NCBI RefSeq assembly: GCF_004362715.1
Contig: NZ_SNYC01000006.1
Coordinates: 62,001-126,000, forward strand
Source of the DNA: Pedobacter metabolipauper
GTDB lineage: Bacteria; Bacteroidota; Bacteroidia; Sphingobacteriales; Sphingobacteriaceae
Direction: 5' to 3'
DNA length: 64,000 nt
Each line of letters starts with the position of its first letter. Within the stretch, counting starts at the first letter, position 1. Positions 1 through 7,600 of this stretch are shown piece after piece. Made by a program: the position numbers and the translations under genes. Under the pieces are notes generated by a model. The model had not been told where the DNA came from and did not search any database. It saw only the letters and a program-made list of their open reading frames with translations.

Positions 1-294
1 TTTGTAGGTTTGAGTTTGTTTTTTGAATTGGCCTGATTTGGGCTTCAAAAGCCATAAATACGGGGTCAATCCTGGTGTGCTAATATATTTAAAATTTACA
101 ACTATTTAGAAATAGTACGCGATATCGGACAGGTTATGAATTACTTGATAAAATATTTGGTAATTTCACAAACACGACTATTTTTGTATCCCTCCTTAAT
201 TGCGAAAACGAATCTATTAGTAAGATGTATGCAGGGAGAAATGCCAGTAAAGCGTAACCAAGTATAACCAAATATATAAACTAAACGATCAGGT
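1..294. other. Intergenic/leader region upstream of hppA
   Basis: No gene is supported here. A forward frame open from base 1 ends at a TGA at 34-36 and could be the last 11 codons of a gene outside the window. A minus-strand frame with an ATG at 53-55 runs off the left edge after 18 codons. Neither can be judged from so little sequence. The rest is A+T-rich leader containing the hppA promoter at 156-186. Confidence 0.4.
156..186 (+). promoter_or_regulatory. Bacteroidota-type promoter for hppA
   Basis: TTTG at 156-159 is followed after exactly 19 nt by TATTTTTG at 179-186. This is a full match to the known Bacteroidota consensus (TTTG or TTG, 17-23 nt, TAnnTTTG). Transcription would start near 190, giving a leader of about 100 nt before the ATG at 295. 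This is the best promoter match in the window. Confidence 0.65.
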
Positions 295-2559
295 ATGGAG
301 TTTCTACAAAACAATTTAATCTATTTTATTCCCTTGCTGGGCTTAATCGGCATTATTGTCATGGCCGTTAAGAGTGCATGGGTAAACAAGCAGGATGCGG
401 GTGATCAGAACATGCAGGAACTTGCCGGCTACATTGCCGATGGGGCAATGGCCTTTTTAAAAGCTGAATGGAGGGTACTCAGTATTTTTGTCCTTTTTGC
501 CGGCGCATTATTGGCCTATTCAGGTACGATCCATGAGATTAACGGCAAACCGATCCATTCGAGCTGGATCATTGCCATTTCTTTCGTGATCGGGGCTGTA
601 TTATCAGCAACAGCCGGATACATAGGAATGCGGTCTGCTACCAAAGCAAACGTGCGCACTACACAGGCCGCACGTACGAGCTTAAAACAAGCGTTAAAAG
701 TTTCATTTACAGGGGGCACAGTAATGGGTCTTGGTGTGGCTGGACTTGCCGTACTGGGCCTGGGCGGACTATTCATCGTTTTTTTAAAATACTTTGATGT
801 GATTGGCGCAGATGGTGTTGACACCATACACATGAAAACGGCTATTGAAGTGCTAACGGGTTTCTCCTTAGGGGCTGAATCTATTGCGCTATTTGCCCGC
901 GTTGGCGGGGGTATTTATACCAAGGCGGCTGATGTTGGTGCCGATCTGGTTGGTAAAGTTGAAGCTGGTATTCCGGAAGATGATGTTCGGAACCCGGCTA
1001 CGATTGCAGACAACGTTGGCGATAACGTGGGTGATGTTGCCGGTATGGGTGCAGATCTGTTTGGTTCTTATGTTGCCACGATCCTGGCTACCATGGTACT
1101 GGGGCAGGAAATTACAGTAGTGGATAAATTTGGCGGCATGTCTCCGATCTTGCTGCCTATGGTTATCTGCGGATTGGGAATTCTCTTCTCCATCATCGGA
1201 ACCTGGTTTGTAACGATCAAAGATGAGCACTCCAATGTTCAGAATGCACTGAACCTCGGAAACTGGTCTTCCATTATCATTACTGCTGTTGCTTCTTATT
1301 TCATTGTGATGTGGATGCTTCCTGATACTTTAAGTCTTAGGGGATATGAGTTTTCCCGCATTAATGTGTTCTATGCCATTTTAGTGGGCCTCGTTGTGGG
1401 TACGATCATGAGCATTGTAACAGAGTACTACACTGCTATGGGTAAGGCTCCGGTAAATTCAATCATCCAGCAGTCTTCAACCGGTCATGCAACCAATATC
1501 ATTGCTGGTTTGTCTGTCGGCATGAAATCAACAGTTGTGCCGATCCTGGTTTTGGCCGGTGGTATCATGTCTTCTTATTATTTTGCCGGTCTGTATGGCG
1601 TTGCTATTGCAGCGGCAGGTATGATGGCCACAACGGCGATGCAGCTGGCTATTGATGCCTTTGGCCCTATTGCCGATAATGCAGGAGGCATTGCAGAGAT
1701 GAGCCAGTTACCTCCTGAGGTTCGTGAGCGCACGGATAACCTGGATGCGGTGGGGAACACCACTGCTGCTACCGGAAAAGGGTTTGCCATTGCATCAGCG
1801 GCATTAACGTCCCTTGCTTTATTTGCTGCATTTGTAGGCATTGCAGGGATCTCTGCGATCGATATTTATAAAGCACCTGTACTGGCCGGACTTTTTGTTG
1901 GTGGTATGATCCCTTTTGTATTTTCGGCACTGTGCATCCAGGCTGTTGGTAAAGCGGCCATGGATATGGTTCAGGAAGTGCGCAGACAGTTCCGTGAAAT
2001 ACCGGGCATCATGGAATATAAGGCGAAGCCGGAATATGAAAAATGTGTAGCCATTTCTACGAAGGCTTCCATCCGTGAAATGATGCTTCCTGGTGCCATC
2101 GCTTTAATTACGCCTGTTGTGGTCGGATTTATATTTGGCCCTGAAGTTTTAGGTGGTTTACTGGCAGGTGTTACCGTAACCGGTGTGCTGATGGGGATCT
2201 TCCAAAGCAATGCGGGCGGTGCGTGGGACAATGCAAAGAAATCTTTTGAAAAAGGTGTAGAGATCAATGGAGAGATGCATTATAAAAAATCAGAACCGCA
2301 CAAAGCCTCTGTAACCGGTGACACGGTGGGTGATCCGTTCAAAGATACTTCTGGCCCTTCCATGAACATATTGATTAAGCTTATGTCGATTGTTTCGCTG
2401 GTTATTGCCCCGTATATTGCTGTTGCCGGCAACAGCCCGGATTATCCGTCTACGGAGATTAAAAAAGAAATAAAAATCGATAAAACCGTTGATTCTTTAG
2501 GTAACGTAAAGTTAGATACACTCATTAATCGAACAGACACTTTAAATATTGAGCAATAA
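295..2559 (+). CDS. hppA: K+-dependent membrane-bound pyrophosphatase (H+ or Na+ pump)
   Basis: A 754-residue integral membrane protein that hydrolyses pyrophosphate and pumps cations outward across the inner membrane. The substrate-site motif DNVGDNVGD, preceded by an acidic loop, sits near residues 240-250. Near residue 490 the sequence reads GNTTAATGKG. In this family Ala after GNTTA marks K+-dependent enzymes, while K+-independent ones carry Lys there. K+-dependent members pump H+, Na+ or both, and Bacteroides relatives are known dual pumps; the ion cannot be settled from this reading. About 16 hydrophobic segments are expected and consistent. A hydrophilic tail of about 45 residues rich in Lys, Asp and Thr follows the last membrane segment. 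The gene is monocistronic, with a strong promoter (156-186) and a terminator (2580-2614). Confidence 0.96.
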   Translation: MEFLQNNLIYFIPLLGLIGIIVMAVKSAWVNKQDAGDQNMQELAGYIADGAMAFLKAEWRVLSIFVLFAGALLAYSGTIHEINGKPIHSSWIIAISFVIGAVLSATAGYIGMRSATKANVRTTQAARTSLKQALKVSFTGGTVMGLGVAGLAVLGLGGLFIVFLKYFDVIGADGVDTIHMKTAIEVLTGFSLGAESIALFARVGGGIYTKAADVGADLVGKVEAGIPEDDVRNPATIADNVGDNVGDVAGMGADLFGSYVATILATMVLGQEITVVDKFGGMSPILLPMVICGLGILFSIIGTWFVTIKDEHSNVQNALNLGNWSSIIITAVASYFIVMWMLPDTLSLRGYEFSRINVFYAILVGLVVGTIMSIVTEYYTAMGKAPVNSIIQQSSTGHATNIIAGLSVGMKSTVVPILVLAGGIMSSYYFAGLYGVAIAAAGMMATTAMQLAIDAFGPIADNAGGIAEMSQLPPEVRERTDNLDAVGNTTAATGKGFAIASAALTSLALFAAFVGIAGISAIDIYKAPVLAGLFVGGMIPFVFSALCIQAVGKAAMDMVQEVRRQFREIPGIMEYKAKPEYEKCVAISTKASIREMMLPGAIALITPVVVGFIFGPEVLGGLLAGVTVTGVLMGIFQSNAGGAWDNAKKSFEKGVEINGEMHYKKSEPHKASVTGDTVGDPFKDTSGPSMNILIKLMSIVSLVIAPYIAVAGNSPDYPSTEIKKEIKIDKTVDSLGNVKLDTLINRTDTLNIEQ

Positions 2560-2579
2560 CATCATAATTATTACTTATA

Positions 2580-2614
2580 AAAGGGATTTTGTGTCAAAAT
2601 CCCTTTTATTTTTA
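2580..2614 (+). terminator. Intrinsic terminator after hppA
   Basis: A perfect 12-bp inverted repeat (AAAAGGGATTTT at 2580-2591, complement at 2597-2608) with a 5-nt loop, followed by a short T-rich run. It lies 20 nt after the hppA stop. Confidence 0.85.
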
Positions 2615-2653
2615 GATATATTTTCTTTAGGTTTGACTTTTAAAATATAAAGT

Positions 2654-2670
2654 AGACACTTATAGACACA
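2654..2670. promoter_or_regulatory. Tandem TAGACAC motif upstream of the permease
   Basis: TAGACAC occurs at 2654-2660 and again at 2664-2670, one helical turn apart and 19-35 nt before the permease ATG. A similar pair with an 11-nt period precedes the giant repeat protein at 33283-33303. A shared regulator-binding site is possible, but this is inference from two occurrences. Confidence 0.25.
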
Positions 2671-2688
2671 CTTTAACTAAACTAAACT

Positions 2689-4374
2689 ATGAATTTTAGA
2701 AAGTCGATTGACTTACTTACAAAAGAAGCTACAGCTAGCGGTGAGGGTACACTGAAAAGAACCCTTGGTCCCGTTAACCTGGTAGCTTTAGGTATTGGTG
2801 CAATTATCGGTGCTGGATTATTCTCAATAACCGGTTCTGCAGCTGCCAATAATGCAGGTCCTGCAATTACGATCTCCTTTGTTATCGCAGCTATTGGTTG
2901 TGCATTTGCTGGTTTATGCTATGCAGAGTTTGCTTCCATGATTCCTGTTGCAGGTAGTGCTTACACCTATTCATATGCCACCATGGGCGAATTTGTTGCA
3001 TGGATCATCGGATGGGATCTGGTACTTGAATATGCCGTTGGTGCCGCCACTGTTTCCATCAGCTGGAGCAGGTACCTGGTCAAGTTTCTCGAATACTTTG
3101 ACATTCATCTCCCCGCACAGGTAGTGATGTCTCCATTTGATACCGCTACACTTGCTGACGGTTCTGTGGTTTCGGGTATGTTTAACTTACCTGCTGTGTT
3201 TATTGTTGTTTTAATGTCGCTGATCCTGATCAGGGGAACTAAAGAATCTGCTTTTATCAATGGCATCATAGTAGCTGTTAAAGTAGTGATCGTTATTATC
3301 TTTATCATCCTGGGATGGCAATATATCAATGCGGACAACTTCCAGCCTTATATCCCTACCAACACCGGAACATTTGGTGAGTATGGTATGTCTGGCGTAG
3401 TTCGTGCTGCAGGAATTGTGTTCTTTGCCTACATCGGCTTTGATGCCGTTTCTACTGCTGCCCAGGAAGCTAAAAACCCGAAAAAAGATATGCCAATCGG
3501 TATCCTGGTATCGCTGTTTATCTGTACCATCCTTTACATTCTTTTTGCTCACGTCATGACTGGTGTTGCAAACTATGAGTTGTTTAAAGGACAGGACGGT
3601 ATCGCTCCGGTTGCTGTTGCGATTGACAATATGGGTGTCAAAGATGCTGCCGGAATTGTTACTCCTGCTTATCCATGGTTAAATAAATTGATCATCCTTG
3701 CTATTCTTGGTGGTTACGCTTCAGTAATCCTGGTGATGCTTATGGGACAATCAAGGGTATTCTTCTCGATGAGTAAAGATGGTTTATTACCAAAAGTATT
3801 CTCTAATGTTCACCCTAAGTTTAGTACTCCTGCAAAAAGCAACTTGTTGTTTATGGTATTTGTAAGTTTATTTGCTGCTTTTGTTCCTGCACGTGTGGTA
3901 GGTGAAATGACCAGTATTGGAACTTTATTTGCCTTTATCCTGGTTTGTATCGGTATCGTTATCCTTAGAAAACGCATGCCTGATCTTCCACGTGCATTTA
4001 AAGTACCTTTGGTTCCGCTTATTCCAATCTTAGGTGTACTGGTATGTTTAGGCATGATGGTATTCTTACCATTGGATACCTGGGTTCGTTTATTGGTATG
4101 GATGATCATCGGTATCAACGTTTACCTATTCTATGGTATCAAGAACAGTTTATTGTCAGACAATGTAACTGCAACACTGATCAGAAGCAATAAGGTAGTT
4201 TCTTATGTAGGTCTTGCACTGGCTGCCCTTTTAATTATTGTGGCATTGGTGCATCATCATACTACTGGCGGCACAGATACCGGTTTATATTACTTCTCAC
4301 TTGGATTCGCTGTACTCCACATATTTGTATATATCTACCGGATTATGAATACCAGTCAGATCCAACCAAAATAA
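2689..4374 (+). CDS. APC-family amino acid permease
   Basis: A 561-residue inner-membrane amino acid/polyamine/organocation transporter. The first helix carries the GIGAIIGAGLFSITG stretch (residues about 35-50), which in this superfamily forms the unwound substrate-binding segment. The FFAYIGFDAVSTAAQEAKNP motif (residues about 240-260) is typical of the cationic amino acid transporter (CAT) branch. Twelve or more hydrophobic segments fit. It is related to the 649-residue permease at 29063. The substrate is not determinable. It is a single-gene unit with terminators on both sides. Confidence 0.9.
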   Translation: MNFRKSIDLLTKEATASGEGTLKRTLGPVNLVALGIGAIIGAGLFSITGSAAANNAGPAITISFVIAAIGCAFAGLCYAEFASMIPVAGSAYTYSYATMGEFVAWIIGWDLVLEYAVGAATVSISWSRYLVKFLEYFDIHLPAQVVMSPFDTATLADGSVVSGMFNLPAVFIVVLMSLILIRGTKESAFINGIIVAVKVVIVIIFIILGWQYINADNFQPYIPTNTGTFGEYGMSGVVRAAGIVFFAYIGFDAVSTAAQEAKNPKKDMPIGILVSLFICTILYILFAHVMTGVANYELFKGQDGIAPVAVAIDNMGVKDAAGIVTPAYPWLNKLIILAILGGYASVILVMLMGQSRVFFSMSKDGLLPKVFSNVHPKFSTPAKSNLLFMVFVSLFAAFVPARVVGEMTSIGTLFAFILVCIGIVILRKRMPDLPRAFKVPLVPLIPILGVLVCLGMMVFLPLDTWVRLLVWMIIGINVYLFYGIKNSLLSDNVTATLIRSNKVVSYVGLALAALLIIVALVHHHTTGGTDTGLYYFSLGFAVLHIFVYIYRIMNTSQIQPK

Positions 4375-4394
4375 TAAGTGCTCAAAATGCTTAA

Positions 4395-4430
4395 TAAAAA
4401 AGCCCCTTCATCGCTGAAGTGGCTTTTTTA
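4395..4430 (+). terminator. Intrinsic terminator after the first permease
   Basis: A long hairpin: A-rich arm plus GCCCCTTCA at 4395-4410, loop TCGC, complement at 4415-4429 ending in six T. One mismatch interrupts the stem. It lies 20 nt after the permease stop and could act in both directions. Confidence 0.85.
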
Positions 4431-4443
4431 TTGTTAAATAATT

Positions 4444-4451
4444 TACCTTTG
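4444..4451 (+). promoter_or_regulatory. Candidate -7 element for the MarC-family gene
   Basis: TACCTTTG, a full TAnnTTTG match, lies 17 nt before the ATG at 4469. No convincing -33 TTG is found at the normal distance, because that position falls in the preceding terminator. The leader would be about 14 nt. Confidence 0.4.
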
Positions 4452-4468
4452 TATCAAATCAATCGGCT

Positions 4469-5038
4469 ATGGAGTTTAATTTCAGTCAAATCTTGTCTAC
4501 CTCAATGGTGCTGTTTGCCATTATTGATATTCTGGGTGCTATCCCTGTAGTTATTGAGCTGAGAAGAAAGGCCGGACACATTGAATCTGAAAAGGCTACG
4601 ATCGTGGCTACGGTTTTGATGGTCATTTTCCTGTTTGCCGGAGAGACCTTATTAAAGATCATCGGGCTGGATGTGGAGTCATTTGCCATTGCCGGCTCAT
4701 TCGTTATCTTTTTCATCGCCATGGAGATGGTACTGGGATTAACCATCTTTAAAGAAGGTGATGCCCCTGAAACAGTTTCCATTGTTCCGCTTGCATTTCC
4801 ACTTATTGCCGGGGCAGGAACCATGACCACCCTGTTGTCTTTAAAAACAGAATATGCGACTCAAAACATCATTGTTGGCATTATGCTGAATATGGTATTC
4901 GTTTACTTTGTATTGAAGAATACAGAACGCCTCGAACGTCTTTTCGGAAAGTCGGGCTTGAACGTACTTAGGAAAGCCTTTGGAATTATTCTATTGGCCA
5001 TAGCCATCAAATTGTTCCGTAACAATACCGGATTGTAA
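4469..5038 (+). CDS. MarC family (NAAT/UPF0056) membrane protein
   Basis: A 189-residue protein with six predicted hydrophobic segments. The N-terminal helix containing FAIIDILGAIPVVIEL and the central PLAFPLIAGAGTMTTLLSL segment (residues about 108-125) are hallmarks of the MarC family. The family was named for a supposed multiple antibiotic resistance role that later work did not support; its transported substrate is unknown. It is transcribed alone after a terminator, with a candidate -7 element close to the start. Confidence 0.88.
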   Translation: MEFNFSQILSTSMVLFAIIDILGAIPVVIELRRKAGHIESEKATIVATVLMVIFLFAGETLLKIIGLDVESFAIAGSFVIFFIAMEMVLGLTIFKEGDAPETVSIVPLAFPLIAGAGTMTTLLSLKTEYATQNIIVGIMLNMVFVYFVLKNTERLERLFGKSGLNVLRKAFGIILLAIAIKLFRNNTGL

Positions 5039-5143
5039 CAAAATATCGTTATATTAGTCTTAACATAAATCAGGTTGAGCACGTTTGGCATATTTTCAAA
5101 TGTTTGAATCCTGAAGGACCAAATTTAAGTAAGCGCAGTAATC

Positions 5144-5251
5144 ATGAACAGTTTTGAGCAACTTACGTTAATAATCGGCATTTTAGCCGTTCTTTTTGAG
5201 GCTGTTAAGCACATCAAAGAGAAACTTAAAGATTGGATGCATCCGCTTTAA
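5144..5251 (+). CDS. Putative 35-residue single-pass membrane peptide
   Basis: An ATG-initiated frame encodes 35 residues: a short polar start, a hydrophobic stretch LTLIIGILAVLFEAV (residues about 7-21), then a basic amphipathic tail with five Lys and one His, ending in DWMHPL. The architecture resembles small membrane proteins and type I toxin peptides, but I recognise no family. Its last 26 nt overlap the 3' end of the convergent rsmB gene. It could be a chance frame; no clear promoter was found. Confidence 0.35.
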   Translation: MNSFEQLTLIIGILAVLFEAVKHIKEKLKDWMHPL

Positions 5252-6404
5252 TCAAGCGCGCAGCAAACATGGTATCGGCTTTATTGCCATAACCCTTAAT
5301 CACTTCCACACGCTCCAGTTTTAAAGGCAGGTTTTCAAGCAGCCAGGAGACTACTTCTTCATTTTCTTTCTTAAACACAGAGCAGGTGATATAGATCAAT
5401 GGCTTTCCATCTTTAAGATATTTAACCACATTTGCAGCGATATTCTTTTGCAGCTTTGAGAAATAACTCACCTTGTGTTCGTCAAAATAGTACAGCATCT
5501 CTGGCGTTCGCCCCCAGGTACCCGAACCGGAGCATGGTGCATCTAATACGATTCCATCAAACTCATAGTGGTGAAGATCAACTTCATTGTTCAGCAGCAG
5601 GTCCAGTACTTTCTTTTGATATTTTTTTAATCCTGCATCGCGGAAACGCTCATCCAGGTTATTTAAGCTATTTTCTCTAACGTCACTGACCAATAACTGT
5701 ATATTCGGCTGCAAGTCGTGCAGAAGCAGGGATTTACCGCCTGATGCCGCACAGCAATCCCACCAGTAATCCCAGGTTTGCGGATCAAAAAGATCTCCTG
5801 TTTTTTGTGAGGAAAGATCTTGTATTTGAAAATGCTTCTGATCCGGAATAATTTGTTCCAGCCTGGTACCATTTGGCAGCGCGAGTGTAGTTGGGCCAAC
5901 TGTTATTGCTTCAACCCCATTTTCTTTCAGCGTTTTGGTAAGCTGGCTGATATCGTTTGCCTTTACCCTCAAAAAAAGATCTGGTTGTGTAAAGTAGGAT
6001 TCGAAAAAAGATAATTCATCAATGGCTTCACTAAGCTGTTCTTTGAAATTAAAGACCTCTTTTAATTTAAACGCTGGAAAGTGCTGCTGGATCAGGGTAA
6101 TTTTCTCTTTAACCGGCAGACCGGTCTGGTCTTTTAATTCTGGCAGGGTTGTTTCTACCACCAGGCCTGGTGTTGGGTTGCATAAAAAATCTGCAATGGC
6201 GAGCCTGGTTAACTGATCCTCTTTCATCAGGGCTTTACCAAGACGGAAAAAACTATAGATATACCGGTTTGCCCAGCGCCTGTCTGAAGAGCCCATTTGC
6301 TTATTTTTTTTAAAATAGGCAAATAGAAACCGATGCAGTGGTTGTACTCCGTCATAGCTTTTAAAGATCTGTTCAAACGCCCTTATCTGATGCTCTACTC
6401 TCAT
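5226..6404 (-). CDS. rsmB: RsmB-type 16S rRNA (cytosine-C5) methyltransferase
   Basis: A 392-residue SAM-dependent RNA m5C methyltransferase. The N-terminal 130 residues look like the NusB-like RNA-binding region of RsmB (conserved SSDRRWANRYIYSFFRLGK). The Rossmann catalytic domain follows. The motif DAPCSGSGTWGRTPE (residues about 287-301) carries the Cys that releases product, and TCSVFKKENEE (residues about 340-350) carries the catalytic Cys. It is shorter than E. coli RsmB (429 residues) but has all catalytic motifs. Its ATG overlaps the stop of the upstream lipoprotein gene in an ATGA junction, implying translational coupling. It is the last gene of comEB-guaA-lipoprotein-rsmB. Confidence 0.88.
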   Translation of the reverse strand: MRVEHQIRAFEQIFKSYDGVQPLHRFLFAYFKKNKQMGSSDRRWANRYIYSFFRLGKALMKEDQLTRLAIADFLCNPTPGLVVETTLPELKDQTGLPVKEKITLIQQHFPAFKLKEVFNFKEQLSEAIDELSFFESYFTQPDLFLRVKANDISQLTKTLKENGVEAITVGPTTLALPNGTRLEQIIPDQKHFQIQDLSSQKTGDLFDPQTWDYWWDCCAASGGKSLLLHDLQPNIQLLVSDVRENSLNNLDERFRDAGLKKYQKKVLDLLLNNEVDLHHYEFDGIVLDAPCSGSGTWGRTPEMLYYFDEHKVSYFSKLQKNIAANVVKYLKDGKPLIYITCSVFKKENEEVVSWLLENLPLKLERVEVIKGYGNKADTMFAARLIKADASNL

Positions 6405-7600
6405 TCCATATTTTTTAGCGTAAAATCCTGGTACTTTAATAGCATGAGGCTAGTATTGATATATCCCAATTCCGGATCCTTACGGAAGGAAAAGTCATTC
6501 TGTAAACCATTGTATCTTTCCCTTTCCATGTATTTTAAATAGTCAAGACCATGTTCTGCCAATAGTTTAGCAAAGTAAAACCCGGTATCAAATCCCTTAA
6601 AGGCATATTCGCCAGGCTCGAAATGATAGGCTGCCCGATATTTGATAATAAAGGTTTTTACTGTTGAACGGGTATAATCTACTTTATAAGATGAGGTTAC
6701 TGCCGTGTTTAAAGCTTGCAGCTTATCGGTATTGTAGTTCTGTTTGATCCAGCCGGGATGCCCATAAAGATCAACTGCCAGTCCTGCGTTTTTCATTTTG
6801 ACCAATTTATCCAGTGTTGGCACCACGAACTTCTGATCGTCAGAACATACGATGATCACATATTTCTTGTTCCTGATCAATTTGGTTTCCATGGTAAATA
6901 CGGAGCCAAATTCCTGAAGTAAAAACTTCCGGCTGGGGTTTGCAAAGTAGGTCCTTAATGGTTTGGCCATCAGTTCATCACTTGCACTTTTTGGATTGAT
7001 CAGTACCACTACCGTTTGGGCAGGATTGTAATGTTTATTTATATAATCTCCGATTTTTTGCGCATGCAGGTCAACGTTACTGACCAGTGAGATTAGGTTT
7101 GGGTTTTTAAATTCTGCGGGGTGACTTGCCGCTAAGGGGCTTACCACAGGAATCCCTTTGCTTAGCGAATAACTGGTGATGTGTTTTAGGCCTTGCGGAA
7201 AAACGGGGCCTATGATCAGATCAGAACCCAGCAGGCTTCCATTTTGTATTAAGCCATCAATCTGCGCATTTTCATCCCTGGTATCGTAAACTTTGAGTTT
7301 AAAATTGAGGCCGAGTGCTGCTGCTGAATCTACGCCAAGTTTAAAGCCCTGGTAAAAATCTATGGCCATTGCTGCTTTCTCTACCTCTGCCCTGGTTGCC
7401 GTTTTAAGCCTGATCTCATTTAACTTAAAAGGTACGAGCAAAGAAATGGTTGCCTGTGTAAATTTCACATCAGGCTTTACCGTTTCTTTTTCAACGCTTT
7501 TAGGAATATCCGGCTTTTTAACATTCGTATTTATTTTTGGCGAACATGACGCTAAAAATAATCCGAGACAGATGATCAGCCAATGTTTATTCCCACTCAA
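6401..7600 (-). CDS. Periplasmic-binding-protein-like lipoprotein
   Basis: About 399 residues. I place the start at a TTG (7598-7600) overlapping the guaA stop by 14 nt. This gives a compact lipoprotein signal with a hydrophobic run LIICLGLFLA and the lipobox LASC; the longer frame from 7636 would put 12 extra residues before it. The rest resembles type 1 periplasmic-binding-fold proteins (ABC branched-chain-amino-acid binding-protein-like): alternating alpha/beta segments, a FYQGFKLGVDSA segment early and GFDTGFYFAKLL late. No ABC permease genes are near, so a transport role is doubtful. A cell-envelope sensor or LpoA-like role is possible but unproven. Its stop overlaps the rsmB start. Confidence 0.7.
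   Translation of the reverse strand: MSGNKHWLIICLGLFLASCSPKINTNVKKPDIPKSVEKETVKPDVKFTQATISLLVPFKLNEIRLKTATRAEVEKAAMAIDFYQGFKLGVDSAAALGLNFKLKVYDTRDENAQIDGLIQNGSLLGSDLIIGPVFPQGLKHITSYSLSKGIPVVSPLAASHPAEFKNPNLISLVSNVDLHAQKIGDYINKHYNPAQTVVVLINPKSASDELMAKPLRTYFANPSRKFLLQEFGSVFTMETKLIRNKKYVIIVCSDDQKFVVPTLDKLVKMKNAGLAVDLYGHPGWIKQNYNTDKLQALNTAVTSSYKVDYTRSTVKTFIIKYRAAYHFEPGEYAFKGFDTGFYFAKLLAEHGLDYLKYMERERYNGLQNDFSFRKDPELGYINTSLMLLKYQDFTLKNME

Noticed and set aside
41..53. GGCTTCAAAAGCC hairpin near the left edge
   Set aside because: The stem is only 5 bp and there is no T-run on either strand, so it is not a credible terminator.
1..55. Minus-strand frame beginning MAFEAQIRPIQ and running off the left edge
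   Set aside because: Only 18 codons are visible, there is no recognisable family match and no promoter at the right place.
516..2267. Open frames antisense to hppA
   Set aside because: Their translations are low-complexity mirror images of a clearly conserved membrane protein and lack start or family signals. The same applies to antisense frames over the permeases, dnaE and transketolase genes.
5101..5125. TTTGAATCC stretch resembling a tRNA T-arm
   Set aside because: No acceptor, D or anticodon arms can be folded around it.
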